Source: Nitrospira sp.
Lineage (GTDB): Bacteria; Nitrospirota; Nitrospiria; Nitrospirales; Nitrospiraceae
Assembly (NCBI GenBank): GCA_016873395.1
Contig: VGXG01000008.1
Coordinates: 1 to 62,215 of the forward strand
Direction of reading: 5' to 3'
DNA: 62,215 nt
The notes beneath the pieces were generated by a model that made no database searches, was not told the origin of the DNA, and saw nothing but the letters and a program-made list of their open reading frames with translations. Shown in pieces: positions 1 through 7,008 of this stretch. The first letter of the stretch is position 1; the number at the start of each line of letters is the position of its first letter. Made by a program: the position numbers and the translations under genes.

Positions 1-3
1 AGT

Positions 4-60
4 TGTCAGTCCTCAGTTTTCAGTTCTCGGTTTCATAACTGACGACCGAAAACTGACTGC
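4..60. repeat. Palindromic spacer element, TCAGT/ACTGA type
   Basis: The stretch is built from degenerate TCAGT words in its left half and ACTGA words in its right half, so the arms can pair into an imperfect hairpin. Elements of the same type lie at 21262-21330, 50098-50164 and 61173-61233. It lies just upstream of the first gene. Function unknown. Confidence 0.7.
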
Positions 61-88
61 TTGCTGCAAGTTTGGTATGGAGGATCCT

Positions 89-457
89 ATGCCTTCCCAG
101 TCTGCCTCGCCCGGTCACATCGAAATCACCGAAACTCTGGTCCGGCTCTATGTCTTCCTGGCCCAGTACCTGGACCGAAGCCGCGACGAGGGGATGAGAC
201 AGTCCTACCCGGAAACAGACCTCCAGGCACACCTCTCGTCGACCAAGAGCAAGATGCTGGAGATTCTGTCGGTCAACCCGGTCGTCAAAGAGAAGGTCCA
301 GAAGGAATGCGACCGGGTCCTGGCTCTGGGAGCAGCCTGTCTGAAGGAAGGGGCCAGGAACAAAGCCTTGCTGGACGACGTGAAGGCGGAGCGGGCCCTT
401 TTGCAGAACAAGACGATTGCGCTGAGCGATCTCCTTGCCGTGTTTCGGGCCTCGTAG
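89..457 (+). CDS. Hypothetical small helical protein
   Basis: This 122-residue protein is not recognised. It is charged, predicted largely helical, and has no signal peptide or membrane segment. The start at 89 is preferred over an in-frame ATG at 77 because GGAGGA at 79-84 sits just before it. The next gene follows after about 20 bases on the same strand, so the two may be co-transcribed. The length and helical look recall small accessory proteins of flagellar loci, but no neighbour supports that and no function is assigned. Confidence 0.6.
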   Translation: MPSQSASPGHIEITETLVRLYVFLAQYLDRSRDEGMRQSYPETDLQAHLSSTKSKMLEILSVNPVVKEKVQKECDRVLALGAACLKEGARNKALLDDVKAERALLQNKTIALSDLLAVFRAS

Positions 458-476
458 GGTTTCCGGGGCCGGGCTT

Positions 477-836
477 ATGCGGATCACCATCGCCGAAAAA
501 CATCAAGTGGCGGGACTGGACGAGCGTGAACGGGGGTTCAATCGGCTGGTCGAGATCGGCCTGGCGGAAGGGAGCTATCAGGCCAGCCTCCGGTATGAAA
601 CGACGCTGGTCATGACCGACCGGTGTGAGACGCAGACGGCCGCGTTGGGCGAGCTGATCCGATTGTTGCACGAGCGGGGCTACAGGCAGCTCCGCAGCCA
701 ACGGTCATTCCGCGACAATCGCTACCTTGGCAGCCAAGAGCAATGGATCGAGTATCAGGATCCGGAGCTGCCCGGCGGCCGGCATCGGGGAATCAGCGGG
801 TGGCTCGGCCGCCTGCGTCAAGCCTTAGGACTGTGA
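477..836 (+). CDS. Hypothetical protein
   Basis: The ORF encodes about 119 residues from the ATG at 477; an in-frame upstream start at 435 overlaps the preceding gene and is less likely. The protein is hydrophilic and Arg/Glu-rich, with a central segment (ETTLVMTDRCETQTAALGEL) that looks like a beta strand followed by a helix. There is no signal sequence or recognised domain. It ends shortly before a small GC hairpin at 841-857 that separates it from the E2 gene. Confidence 0.55.
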   Translation: MRITIAEKHQVAGLDERERGFNRLVEIGLAEGSYQASLRYETTLVMTDRCETQTAALGELIRLLHERGYRQLRSQRSFRDNRYLGSQEQWIEYQDPELPGGRHRGISGWLGRLRQALGL

Positions 837-840
837 GCCC

Positions 841-857
841 GCCCTCGTATAGAGGGC
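841..857 (+). terminator. Short GC hairpin, possible weak terminator
   Basis: GCCCTC and GAGGGC pair perfectly around a 5-base GTATA loop immediately after the stop of the gene ending at 836. No T-run follows, so termination would be weak or Rho-assisted. Confidence 0.3.
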
Positions 858-875
858 TTCAGGGACCGCGCATGC

Positions 876-904
876 TTGCGCCAAACTGTTGCCTCCGCTA
901 GAGT
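876..904 (+). promoter_or_regulatory. Candidate sigma-70 promoter for the E2-lipA pair
   Basis: TTGCGC (876-881) and TAGAGT (899-904) are separated by 17 bases, about 30 bases upstream of the chosen E2 start. Each hexamer matches the consensus only partly. Confidence 0.3.
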
Positions 905-935
905 AATCGTCAGCGGAGAAATGTTGGAGAGGATG

Positions 936-2129
936 ATGGCCAGTCGGGTAGTCATGCCGAAATTGACGGACACGATGGAGGAGGGAGTCGTCCTCAAGTG
1001 GAAGAAACGGGAAGGGGACCAGGTGGGAACGGGCGACGTGCTCGCTGAGATCGAGACCGACAAGGCCGTGATGGATCTCGAGGCCTTTTCCTCCGGCACG
1101 TTGAAGAAGGTGCTGGCCGGCGAAGGAGAAACCGTGAAGGCCGGCGCTCTCATCGCCGTGATCGCCGAGCCGGATGAAGACATTGCTTCTGTCATGACTG
1201 AAGCCGGTCCCTCGGTGCAGGCGGCAGCCTCACCCTCGTCCGCTCAGCTCTCCGCCGCTCCCTCAGCCCAGGCTCCCGTTTCACGCGAGGAAGAGCTACG
1301 GCAAAGAGTGTCGCCCCGAGCCAGGATGATGGCGGCTGAGCGGGGGCTCGACCTGGCAACGATCAAGGGGTCGGGGCCGGGTGGGCGCATCGTCGAACAG
1401 GACGTCATCGCAGCCTCGGCTGCCGTCTCGCCCAGGGCCGGAACCGACCTCCCGCTCAGCCAGATGCGGAAGGCCATCGCCCGGGCCACCACCCAGAGCA
1501 AGGCGCCGGTCCCCCATTTTTACCTCACCGCCGAGATCGCGATGGACGAGGCGGAGAAGCTGCGCGCTCAGTTTAAAGAGAGCCGCCGGGAGCATCCGAG
1601 CATGACGGCGCTGCTCGTCAAGGCGGCGGCGGTGGCCTTAATGCGCCACCCGGAGATCAACGTCTCCTACGCCGGCGACCGGCTCCGGCAGCATGCCACG
1701 ATCGACATTGGAATCGCCGTGGGGCTGGAGGAAGGCCTCATCTCCCCCGTCCTGCGGGATTGCGGTCCCAGGACCTTGGACAACATCTCGACCGAGTTGC
1801 GGGAGTTGATCGAGCGGGCGCGCAGCAGGCGGCTTCAACCGGAGGAGTATACGGGCGCCACCTTTTCCATCTCCAACCTCGGAATGTTCGAGGTGGAGAG
1901 CTTCATCGCGATCCTGATGCCGCCTGAAGCTGCGGCGCTGGCGGTCGGGGCCATCCGCAGTCTGCCGGTCGCCGAGGCCGGCGGGATCGCAGTCGGCCGG
2001 CGCATGAAGGTGACGCTCTCCTGCGACCACCGAGCGTTGGACGGGGTGCAGGCCGCCAAGTTCCTTCAGGAGTTCAAGCGCGGCATGGAACATCCCCAGG
2101 AACTTCTTCAGCCGCAAGGATCATCATGA
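936..2129 (+). CDS. pdhC: Dihydrolipoamide acetyltransferase (pyruvate dehydrogenase E2)
   Basis: This is the E2 core enzyme that transfers acetyl groups from lipoamide to CoA in the pyruvate dehydrogenase complex. It has about 397 residues from ATG 936, chosen because GGAGAGG lies at 926-932; upstream in-frame ATGs at 921 and 933 are alternatives. An N-terminal lipoyl domain carries ETDKAVMD, with the lipoyl lysine near residue 43. A Pro/Ala-rich linker leads to a peripheral subunit-binding domain near residues 124-158 (VSPRARMMAAERGLD, GPGGRI). The C-terminal catalytic domain has the CDHRALDG signature, which supplies the catalytic His and Asp. The stop overlaps the start of lipA by four bases (ATGA), which suits translational coupling since LipA makes the lipoyl cofactor. 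E1 and E3 genes are outside the window. Confidence 0.93.
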   Translation: MASRVVMPKLTDTMEEGVVLKWKKREGDQVGTGDVLAEIETDKAVMDLEAFSSGTLKKVLAGEGETVKAGALIAVIAEPDEDIASVMTEAGPSVQAAASPSSAQLSAAPSAQAPVSREEELRQRVSPRARMMAAERGLDLATIKGSGPGGRIVEQDVIAASAAVSPRAGTDLPLSQMRKAIARATTQSKAPVPHFYLTAEIAMDEAEKLRAQFKESRREHPSMTALLVKAAAVALMRHPEINVSYAGDRLRQHATIDIGIAVGLEEGLISPVLRDCGPRTLDNISTELRELIERARSRRLQPEEYTGATFSISNLGMFEVESFIAILMPPEAAALAVGAIRSLPVAEAGGIAVGRRMKVTLSCDHRALDGVQAAKFLQEFKRGMEHPQELLQPQGSS

Positions 2130-3046
2130 GCTTCGTGCCACTGAACCAGCTTCGGGCGTCAGGCGCTGATCGTTCATCACCCATCAGCCATCGGCCATCA
2201 CCCATCGGCCGTCTCCCTCCCTGGTTCAAGGTCAAGATCAGCCAGGGGCCGGATTACCAGGACATCCGGCAGACCATGGACAAGCTGGCGCTCCATACGA
2301 TCTGTGAGGAAGCTCGCTGCCCCAACGTTTGGGAATGTTGGAACAATCGAACCGCCACCTTTCTGATCCTGGGCGACATCTGCACCCGCCGCTGCCACTA
2401 TTGCGCGGTGGCGACCGGACGGCCCTTGGAGTTGGACCGGGGCGAACCCCTCCGCGTGGCCCAAGCGGTGCAAGCCTTGGGGCTCAGACATGCGGTGATC
2501 ACCTCGGTCAACCGGGATGAATTGGAGGATGGGGGCGCCTCGATCTTCGCGGAGACGATCCAGCAGATCAGGCGATTGATTCCGTCCTGCGCCGTGGAGG
2601 TCCTCATTCCTGACTTTGAAGGAAACGAAGCGGCGCTCGGCTCCGTGCTGGCCGAGCGGCCCGATATCCTGAATCACAACATCGAGACGGTCCGTCGTCT
2701 GTTTCCTCCGATCAGGCCTCAGGGAAAATATGATCGGTCGATGGAACTGCTGGGGCGGGCCAAGCGGGCAGGGGCCAGAACCAAATCGGGCCTGATCGTC
2801 GGTATGGGAGAGACAATCGACGAAATCAGCGAAGTGATGCGTGACCTCCGGTCAGTCGGCTGTGACATCCTCACCATCGGCCAGTACCTTCAGCCCACCA
2901 AGCAGCACTTGCCGGTCGCTCGTTTTTACCATCCGGAGGAGTTTGGGGCGCTCGAAGAAGAAGGGCTTACCCTCGGCTTCAGCCATGTTGAGTCCGGCCC
3001 GCTCGTTCGTAGCTCCTACCACGCGGAACGACAAGTGTCCTCCTAA
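2126..3046 (+). CDS. lipA: Lipoyl synthase, radical SAM
   Basis: LipA inserts two sulfurs into protein-bound octanoyl groups to form lipoyl cofactor. The 306-residue protein shows both cluster motifs: the auxiliary cluster cysteines C60, C65 and C71, and the radical-SAM CxxxCxxC at C86, C90 and C93. The C-terminal RSSYHAE is also typical of the family. It starts within the stop of the E2 gene. The N-terminal segment around residues 15-29 is encoded by a repeat of the CATCACCCATC/GATGGGTGATG kind that elsewhere occupies intergenic spacers, so it appears to be an in-frame insertion ahead of the conserved RLPPWFKVKI. The cysteine-bearing core is intact and function is expected to be normal. Confidence 0.94.
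   Translation: MSFVPLNQLRASGADRSSPISHRPSPIGRLPPWFKVKISQGPDYQDIRQTMDKLALHTICEEARCPNVWECWNNRTATFLILGDICTRRCHYCAVATGRPLELDRGEPLRVAQAVQALGLRHAVITSVNRDELEDGGASIFAETIQQIRRLIPSCAVEVLIPDFEGNEAALGSVLAERPDILNHNIETVRRLFPPIRPQGKYDRSMELLGRAKRAGARTKSGLIVGMGETIDEISEVMRDLRSVGCDILTIGQYLQPTKQHLPVARFYHPEEFGALEEEGLTLGFSHVESGPLVRSSYHAERQVSS
2168..2212. repeat. CATCACCCATC-type repeat inside lipA
   Basis: Degenerate tandem words (catcacccatc, agccatcgg) like those in the spacer at 14851-14887 lie here inside the lipA reading frame and add about 15 residues without shifting it. Confidence 0.55.
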
Positions 3047-3049
3047 GTG

Positions 3050-3146
3050 GAAGGACAGCCTGGTTAATCCCCGTGCTCGCAGAGCCCCCACGATAAAACT
3101 GTGGTCGCTCGATGCGCGCAGTTAGGGATCAACCAGGCCGCCCTTC
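3050..3146 (-). other. Long inverted repeat, possible structured RNA or decayed mini-element
   Basis: The 22-base arms at 3050-3071 and 3125-3146 are complementary except for three positions. Read on the minus strand, all three are G-U pairs, so a minus-strand RNA could form an uninterrupted 22-bp stem around a 53-base loop. It lies in the roughly 300-base gap between lipA and the TIR gene, downstream of the latter. It could be a small RNA, part of the TIR transcript's 3' end, or the ends of a mobile mini-element. Confidence 0.45.
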
Positions 3147-3196
3147 AAAATGAAGTGATATCTCACCTTCCAGCCGAGGCAAAAAAGAGAAGTGGA

Positions 3197-3229
3197 ATGT
3201 GGATAGGTCGCTTGTAGACCTATCCACAT
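3197..3229 (-). terminator. Perfect 13-bp hairpin downstream of the TIR gene
   Basis: ATGTGGATAGGTC (3197-3209) and GACCTATCCACAT (3217-3229) pair perfectly around a 7-base loop. On the minus strand a T-rich stretch follows about 10 bases beyond the stem, so it may end the TIR transcript, though the spacing is not ideal for an intrinsic terminator. Apart from this and the 3050-3146 repeat, nothing is seen in the 3047-3354 gap. Confidence 0.45.
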
Positions 3230-3354
3230 CTTAGGACTTCCTAAGAGGATAGCTTGTCCCTGTTTCTACGACCGAGCGTCGACGCCAGCTGCGTGCTGGC
3301 GAAACGTGAGCAAAATGGAACGACCCCGGTTGGCGTATTCGCTCCATGTCGAGG

Positions 3355-4194
3355 TTAGGCTGCAGCGGATCGGATTTGGTCAATGATTTGCCGTGCGACT
3401 TCCTCCATGCCAAGGTCCGTCGATACACCTATCCGGTCAGCGAGGAACGGACTCTGCCGTGCTACCGCTTTATAATCTACCTGATGCCAAACAGGTAGCA
3501 GACGCTTGCGCCCGTCTGCGTCTTCGAGGGCGAGAATGGCCCGCACCTCCTGCATGGGCCATTTTTTGGCAAAGAAGTTTGGGCTCAGCACCACAACGCC
3601 GTATCGAGAGTTCCTGAGCCCCTCATCTATTTTCTCCCGCAGAGAATCCCCAAGCTTAAGCGAGAATCTGTCAAGCCAGACACGATACCCTTGGGTTTCG
3701 ATTGCTCTCATCAGTGGCTCAGCGACGGTTGTTGTATCCTCGCTTGCGTGACTCAGAAAGCAGTTAGCATCTTCACTGGGGTCACGCGTTGGTCGGTACG
3801 GAATAGGGACCACGAGCTGCAGCAGCCCCCGGGCACTCTCGGCAAGGCTTTCAAGTTGAATCCCAGCGTGCGCGCATTCATCTGCATTCCAGTTTTCAGG
3901 ATCGCTCCAAAACTCAGCTTTGCGACGGAGTCGGATAGCAAGATCGCTGTCAAAGGCAGCGACTGCGATAGCTGCTTCTCTCCAAAGATCTACGAGCTCC
4001 GGGTTCGGTGCGTAGCTTTTTGGTTGGACGCCCCGAAGCCGTCCTAAGTGCATGGTGGTTGCGTCCACAGCAGTGAACACAGCTCGTATCGCATCTTTTT
4101 GAGGTTCGCTGGGTCGGGCGACGCTTCTCAGAGTTTCTCGCAAGGTTCGGTTGAGATCTGACAGAGCATTACTGAAATCGATCCCGTTGTTCAT
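3355..4194 (-). CDS. TIR-domain protein with helical N-terminal domain
   Basis: This is a 279-residue protein. Residues 1-140 look mainly helical and are not recognised. Residues 144-275 form a TIR domain: FLSHASED in the first strand/loop, a strand around YRVWLD (170-175), a helix with DSLREKI, then VVVLSPNFFAKKWPMQEV, where E216 is the candidate catalytic glutamate of TIR NADases. Bacterial TIR proteins often consume NAD+ in anti-phage responses, with the N-terminal part sensing or oligomerising; that role is inference here. AGGAG precedes the start with good spacing. The gene follows the PilZ gene by about 40 bases and is probably co-transcribed. Its base composition looks less GC-rich than its neighbours, hinting at acquisition by transfer. 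Confidence 0.85.
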   Translation of the reverse strand: MNNGIDFSNALSDLNRTLRETLRSVARPSEPQKDAIRAVFTAVDATTMHLGRLRGVQPKSYAPNPELVDLWREAAIAVAAFDSDLAIRLRRKAEFWSDPENWNADECAHAGIQLESLAESARGLLQLVVPIPYRPTRDPSEDANCFLSHASEDTTTVAEPLMRAIETQGYRVWLDRFSLKLGDSLREKIDEGLRNSRYGVVVLSPNFFAKKWPMQEVRAILALEDADGRKRLLPVWHQVDYKAVARQSPFLADRIGVSTDLGMEEVARQIIDQIRSAAA

Positions 4195-4235
4195 GCCCCA
4201 ACTCCTATAGCCGTCGGCTTACCTGCCTTGACCAA

Positions 4236-4577
4236 TTATGAGGCGTGGCGGAAATCGCCGCCGTCGGTCTTCCGCGTGAGCGCGCTGGTGAAGCGTTCGA
4301 GCCGTTCTTTCTCCTCCAGCCGCAGGCGCGCGAACTCCAGGCCGTACTCCCGCCCGCTCGCCCACCGCACCTCGGCCAGATCGACCTTGAGAGGCGCGTA
4401 CTGTTCGGGTAGTTGGATGCGCAGCGCCAGCATGACTCCGTCCGGGATCAGCTCGTCGCTCACCATCGTGCAGCCGTGAGCCGAGAGTCCCGAGACCATT
4501 CCACCGCCGGCGATGCCGCTCCCGGAGAAGGAGACGGGCAGTTCGACGGCAAAGCGCGCGAACTCACGTTTATCCAT
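4236..4577 (-). CDS. PilZ-domain protein (possible c-di-GMP receptor)
   Basis: This protein has about 113 residues from the ATG at 4577; a longer frame runs to 4622, but MDKREFAR is the natural domain start. It carries the first PilZ c-di-GMP signature REFAR (RxxxR). The second (usually D/NxSxxG) is present as GLSAHG, with Gly replacing the acidic or Asn residue, so ligand binding is plausible but not certain. YGLEF near the C-terminus fits the PilZ barrel. The protein is a single domain, presumably cytosolic. It is the first gene of a probable bicistron with the TIR protein. Confidence 0.8.
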   Translation of the reverse strand: MDKREFARFAVELPVSFSGSGIAGGGMVSGLSAHGCTMVSDELIPDGVMLALRIQLPEQYAPLKVDLAEVRWASGREYGLEFARLRLEEKERLERFTSALTRKTDGGDFRHAS

Positions 4578-4671
4578 GGGACACCCCCTGCCGGTCAGGG
4601 ACCATCCCGAGAGTCTTCGCAAGTGTCAGGGCTTCGACTATAGCAGCACCTCTTTTACGAATCCAGCTTCA

Positions 4672-4700
4672 TTGACTCTCCTCCGACCCGTCCCTATAAT
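4672..4700 (+). promoter_or_regulatory. Strong sigma-70 promoter for the MutL-membrane cluster
   Basis: TTGACT (4672-4677) and TATAAT (4695-4700) are 17 bases apart. A start near 4707 would give a leader of about 33 bases before the ATG at 4740. This is one of the best housekeeping promoter matches in the window. Confidence 0.65.
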
Positions 4701-4739
4701 GGCCTCCGGTTCCTGTTTTATCACCTGCCTGCACAAGCG

Positions 4740-5111
4740 ATGACATCGTTTTCTAAGGATAATTTGACGAAACTGGTCGGTGGGTTCAAAGCCGGCTTGA
4801 AGCATGCGTTTGCCGTCACGCGTGAGCAGGACGCCCTTTCCTTGGATGACCTCGCGCTCCTGGAACGAGTCGCCGACGCAGTTATCGCGCGAGGCATGGC
4901 TGCTCCTGCTACGGTCTTTCTGGAGTCCGCCGGCCCCATGAACTTTCTCGGCAGCCAGGCGCTGCATTTTTTGACTCCCATTCTTGATCTGGCCTGCAAA
5001 ACCAGTGAGATCGAACATGTCGCCCGCCTGCTTGAACGGCGTGACGCCATCCCCCGCCTGATCGCCCTCATCGAGGCCAAGTCCGCTCTTCAAGGAACCT
5101 CTCCTCGATGA
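4740..5111 (+). CDS. Small helical protein, first gene of the MutL cluster
   Basis: A 123-residue protein of unknown family. It appears alpha-helical with an amphipathic N-terminus, and has no signal peptide or clear membrane span, although the segment around NFLGSQALHFLTPILDLAC is fairly hydrophobic. No strong ribosome binding site precedes ATG 4740. Its stop overlaps the next start by four bases (ATGA at 5108-5111), so it is translationally coupled to the MutL-type ATPase and probably works with it. Confidence 0.7.
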   Translation: MTSFSKDNLTKLVGGFKAGLKHAFAVTREQDALSLDDLALLERVADAVIARGMAAPATVFLESAGPMNFLGSQALHFLTPILDLACKTSEIEHVARLLERRDAIPRLIALIEAKSALQGTSPR

Positions 5112-6925
5112 CCGCCTCAACCATGCCTCTTTCGGTTATTATCGCCACGGACTGCGGCAGCACCACGACCAAGGCCATTCTGATCGAGAAGGTCGGCGAG
5201 GAGTACCGGCAGACCTTCCGCGGAGAGGCCCCGACTACCGTGGAGGCGCCCTTCGAGGATGTGACGCGCGGCGTGCTCAACGCCATCGCGGAAGTCGAGG
5301 AGCTCTCCGGGCGGAAAATCCTGGACGGGGAGCGCATCATCACTCCGAGCCGGAAAGATGCCAAGACCGGAGTAGACATCTATGTGTCGACCAGCAGCGC
5401 GGGCGGCGGGTTGCAGATGATGGTGGCCGGCGCCGTCCAGAGCATGACCGGCGAGAGTGCGCAGCGGTGTGCGCTGGGAGCCGGCGCAATCGTCATGGAC
5501 GTCCTGGCTTCCAATGACGGGCGGCTGCCACATGAAAAAATCGAGCGCATCCGGGCCCTCCGGCCGGACATGATCCTCCTGTCCGGCGGGACGGACGGAG
5601 GGACCGTGACCCACGTAGTGGAGATGGCTGAATACATCGCCGCAGCCGACCCGCACCCCCGGCTTGGCATGTCCTATGCTCTCCCCTTGATTTACGCGGG
5701 CAACAAGGACGCACGGGAACGGGTCAAGGACATCCTGGGGGAGAAAACCGCGCTGGTCATCACCGAGAACATCCGACCGGTGCTGGAACGAGAAAATCTG
5801 GCACCGGCCCGCAACAAGATCCATGACCTTTTTCTCGAGCACGTCATGGCTCAGGCGCCCGGCTACAAGAAACTGATTGCCTGGGCCGGGGCGCCGATCA
5901 TGCCGACGCCGGCCGCGGTCGGCCTCATCATGCGAACCATCGCCAAGCGGGACCGCTTGAACCTGATCGGCGTGGACATCGGCGGAGCCACAACGGACGT
6001 CTTTTCGGTCTTCGGCGAGACCTTCAATCGCACCGTGAGCGCCAACCTCGGCATGTCCTACAGCATCTCGAATGTCCTGGCGGAAGCGGGTCTCGCGAAC
6101 ATCATGCGCTGGGTCCCCTTCACAATCGAGGAGCAGACGCTGCGCGATCGGATCAAGAACAAGATGATCCGGCCAACGACCATTCCTCAGACCCTCGATG
6201 AGCTCCAGATCGAGCATGCAATTGCGCGGGAAGCCTTGCGCTTGGCGCTCGTGCATCACAAGGCGCTCGCCACCGGCCTCAAGGGCGTCCAGCAGGAACG
6301 GACGATCTCCGACATCTTCGAGCAGAAGGCCTCCGGCGAGACCCTCATCGACATGCTGAAACTGGACCTGATCGTCGGCAGCGGCGGCATCCTGTCCCAC
6401 GCCCCTCGGCGCATCCAATCCATGCTCATGATGGTGGATGCCTACGAGCCCTTGGGCTGTACCCATTTGTCCGTGGACAGTATCTTCATGATGCCGCACC
6501 TGGGCGTCCTGTCCACCGTGGATGAGAAGGCCGCCACGGATGTCTTCGTCCGCGACTGCATGGTCTACCTCGGCACCTGCGTCGCCCCTATCGGACAGGG
6601 GAGGGAGGGAGACAAGTGCGCCGACTACCAGATCACATTTGAAGGGGGCCGAGCGCCGGAGAGCGGAACCTTGCCGTTCGGCGAGCTGCGCCTGCTGTCC
6701 TTGGCGACGGAGGAGCGGACGAAAATCGAGCTGCGGCCGGCCAAGCAGGTGGATGTCGGGGAGGGCAGGGGCGTGCCGGTCACACGTGAGGTGAAGGGTG
6801 GAGTTGCAGGGCTCCTGCTGGATGGTCGCGGGCGGCCACTCCAGTTGCCGGCCGATCCACAGGCCAGGATCAAGGCTTTGACCAAGTGGCATCAGGCAGT
6901 TAACCTTTACCCGGAAAAGAGCTGA
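5108..6925 (+). CDS. MutL-type ASKHA ATPase (glutamate mutase L family)
   Basis: This 605-residue protein belongs to the MutL family named after the ATPase of clostridial glutamate mutase operons; it is unrelated to the DNA mismatch repair MutL. The actin/Hsp70-like fold is indicated by a phosphate-1 loop DCGSTTTKAILIE at residues 15-27 and a second one, GVDIGGATTDVFSVFGE, in the middle. Other clear blocks are MILLSGGTDGG and AWAGAPIMPTP. In known pathways MutL-like proteins are thought to repair or load B12-dependent mutases, but no mutase subunit gene is nearby. Instead, the downstream genes encode a barrel-sandwich protein and four membrane proteins. This suggests the ATPase has been recruited to a membrane complex; that is inference. 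Confidence 0.85.
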   Translation: MTASTMPLSVIIATDCGSTTTKAILIEKVGEEYRQTFRGEAPTTVEAPFEDVTRGVLNAIAEVEELSGRKILDGERIITPSRKDAKTGVDIYVSTSSAGGGLQMMVAGAVQSMTGESAQRCALGAGAIVMDVLASNDGRLPHEKIERIRALRPDMILLSGGTDGGTVTHVVEMAEYIAAADPHPRLGMSYALPLIYAGNKDARERVKDILGEKTALVITENIRPVLERENLAPARNKIHDLFLEHVMAQAPGYKKLIAWAGAPIMPTPAAVGLIMRTIAKRDRLNLIGVDIGGATTDVFSVFGETFNRTVSANLGMSYSISNVLAEAGLANIMRWVPFTIEEQTLRDRIKNKMIRPTTIPQTLDELQIEHAIAREALRLALVHHKALATGLKGVQQERTISDIFEQKASGETLIDMLKLDLIVGSGGILSHAPRRIQSMLMMVDAYEPLGCTHLSVDSIFMMPHLGVLSTVDEKAATDVFVRDCMVYLGTCVAPIGQGREGDKCADYQITFEGGRAPESGTLPFGELRLLSLATEERTKIELRPAKQVDVGEGRGVPVTREVKGGVAGLLLDGRGRPLQLPADPQARIKALTKWHQAVNLYPEKS

Positions 6926-7003
6926 TAGCGTATGGCATATAGCACGAAAGCAGAAGCCGCCCGCTCCAGCTTGTGCCATAAGCCATTTGCCATACGCTCT
7001 TAG
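6919..7003. repeat. Palindromic spacer element, GGCATATGCC type
   Basis: The arms AGCGTATGGC (6927-6936) and GCCATACGCT (6989-6998) pair perfectly, with more degenerate pairing inside. The element fills the whole gap between two genes of one probable operon. Similar elements lie at 13220-13296, 14203-14280 and 58965-59041. Confidence 0.7.
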
Positions 7004-7008
7004 ACTTT

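Noticed and set aside
4-60. TCAGT word repeats considered as CRISPR repeats or iterons of an origin
   Set aside because: The words are degenerate, form facing arms rather than direct arrays, and no DnaA boxes or cas genes are nearby.
3355-4194. Assignment of the TIR gene to a Thoeris system
   Set aside because: No SIR2/macro-like ThsA gene is adjacent, so the system type cannot be claimed.
5108-6925. Annotation as DNA mismatch repair MutL
   Set aside because: There are no GHKL ATPase motifs. The protein has ASKHA phosphate loops and belongs to the unrelated glutamate mutase L family.
5117-6979. A 620-codon open frame on the minus strand opposite the MutL-type gene
   Set aside because: It is a GC-bias shadow: low-complexity Asp/Gly/Arg-rich translation, no ribosome binding site, and the plus frame has clear ATPase motifs.
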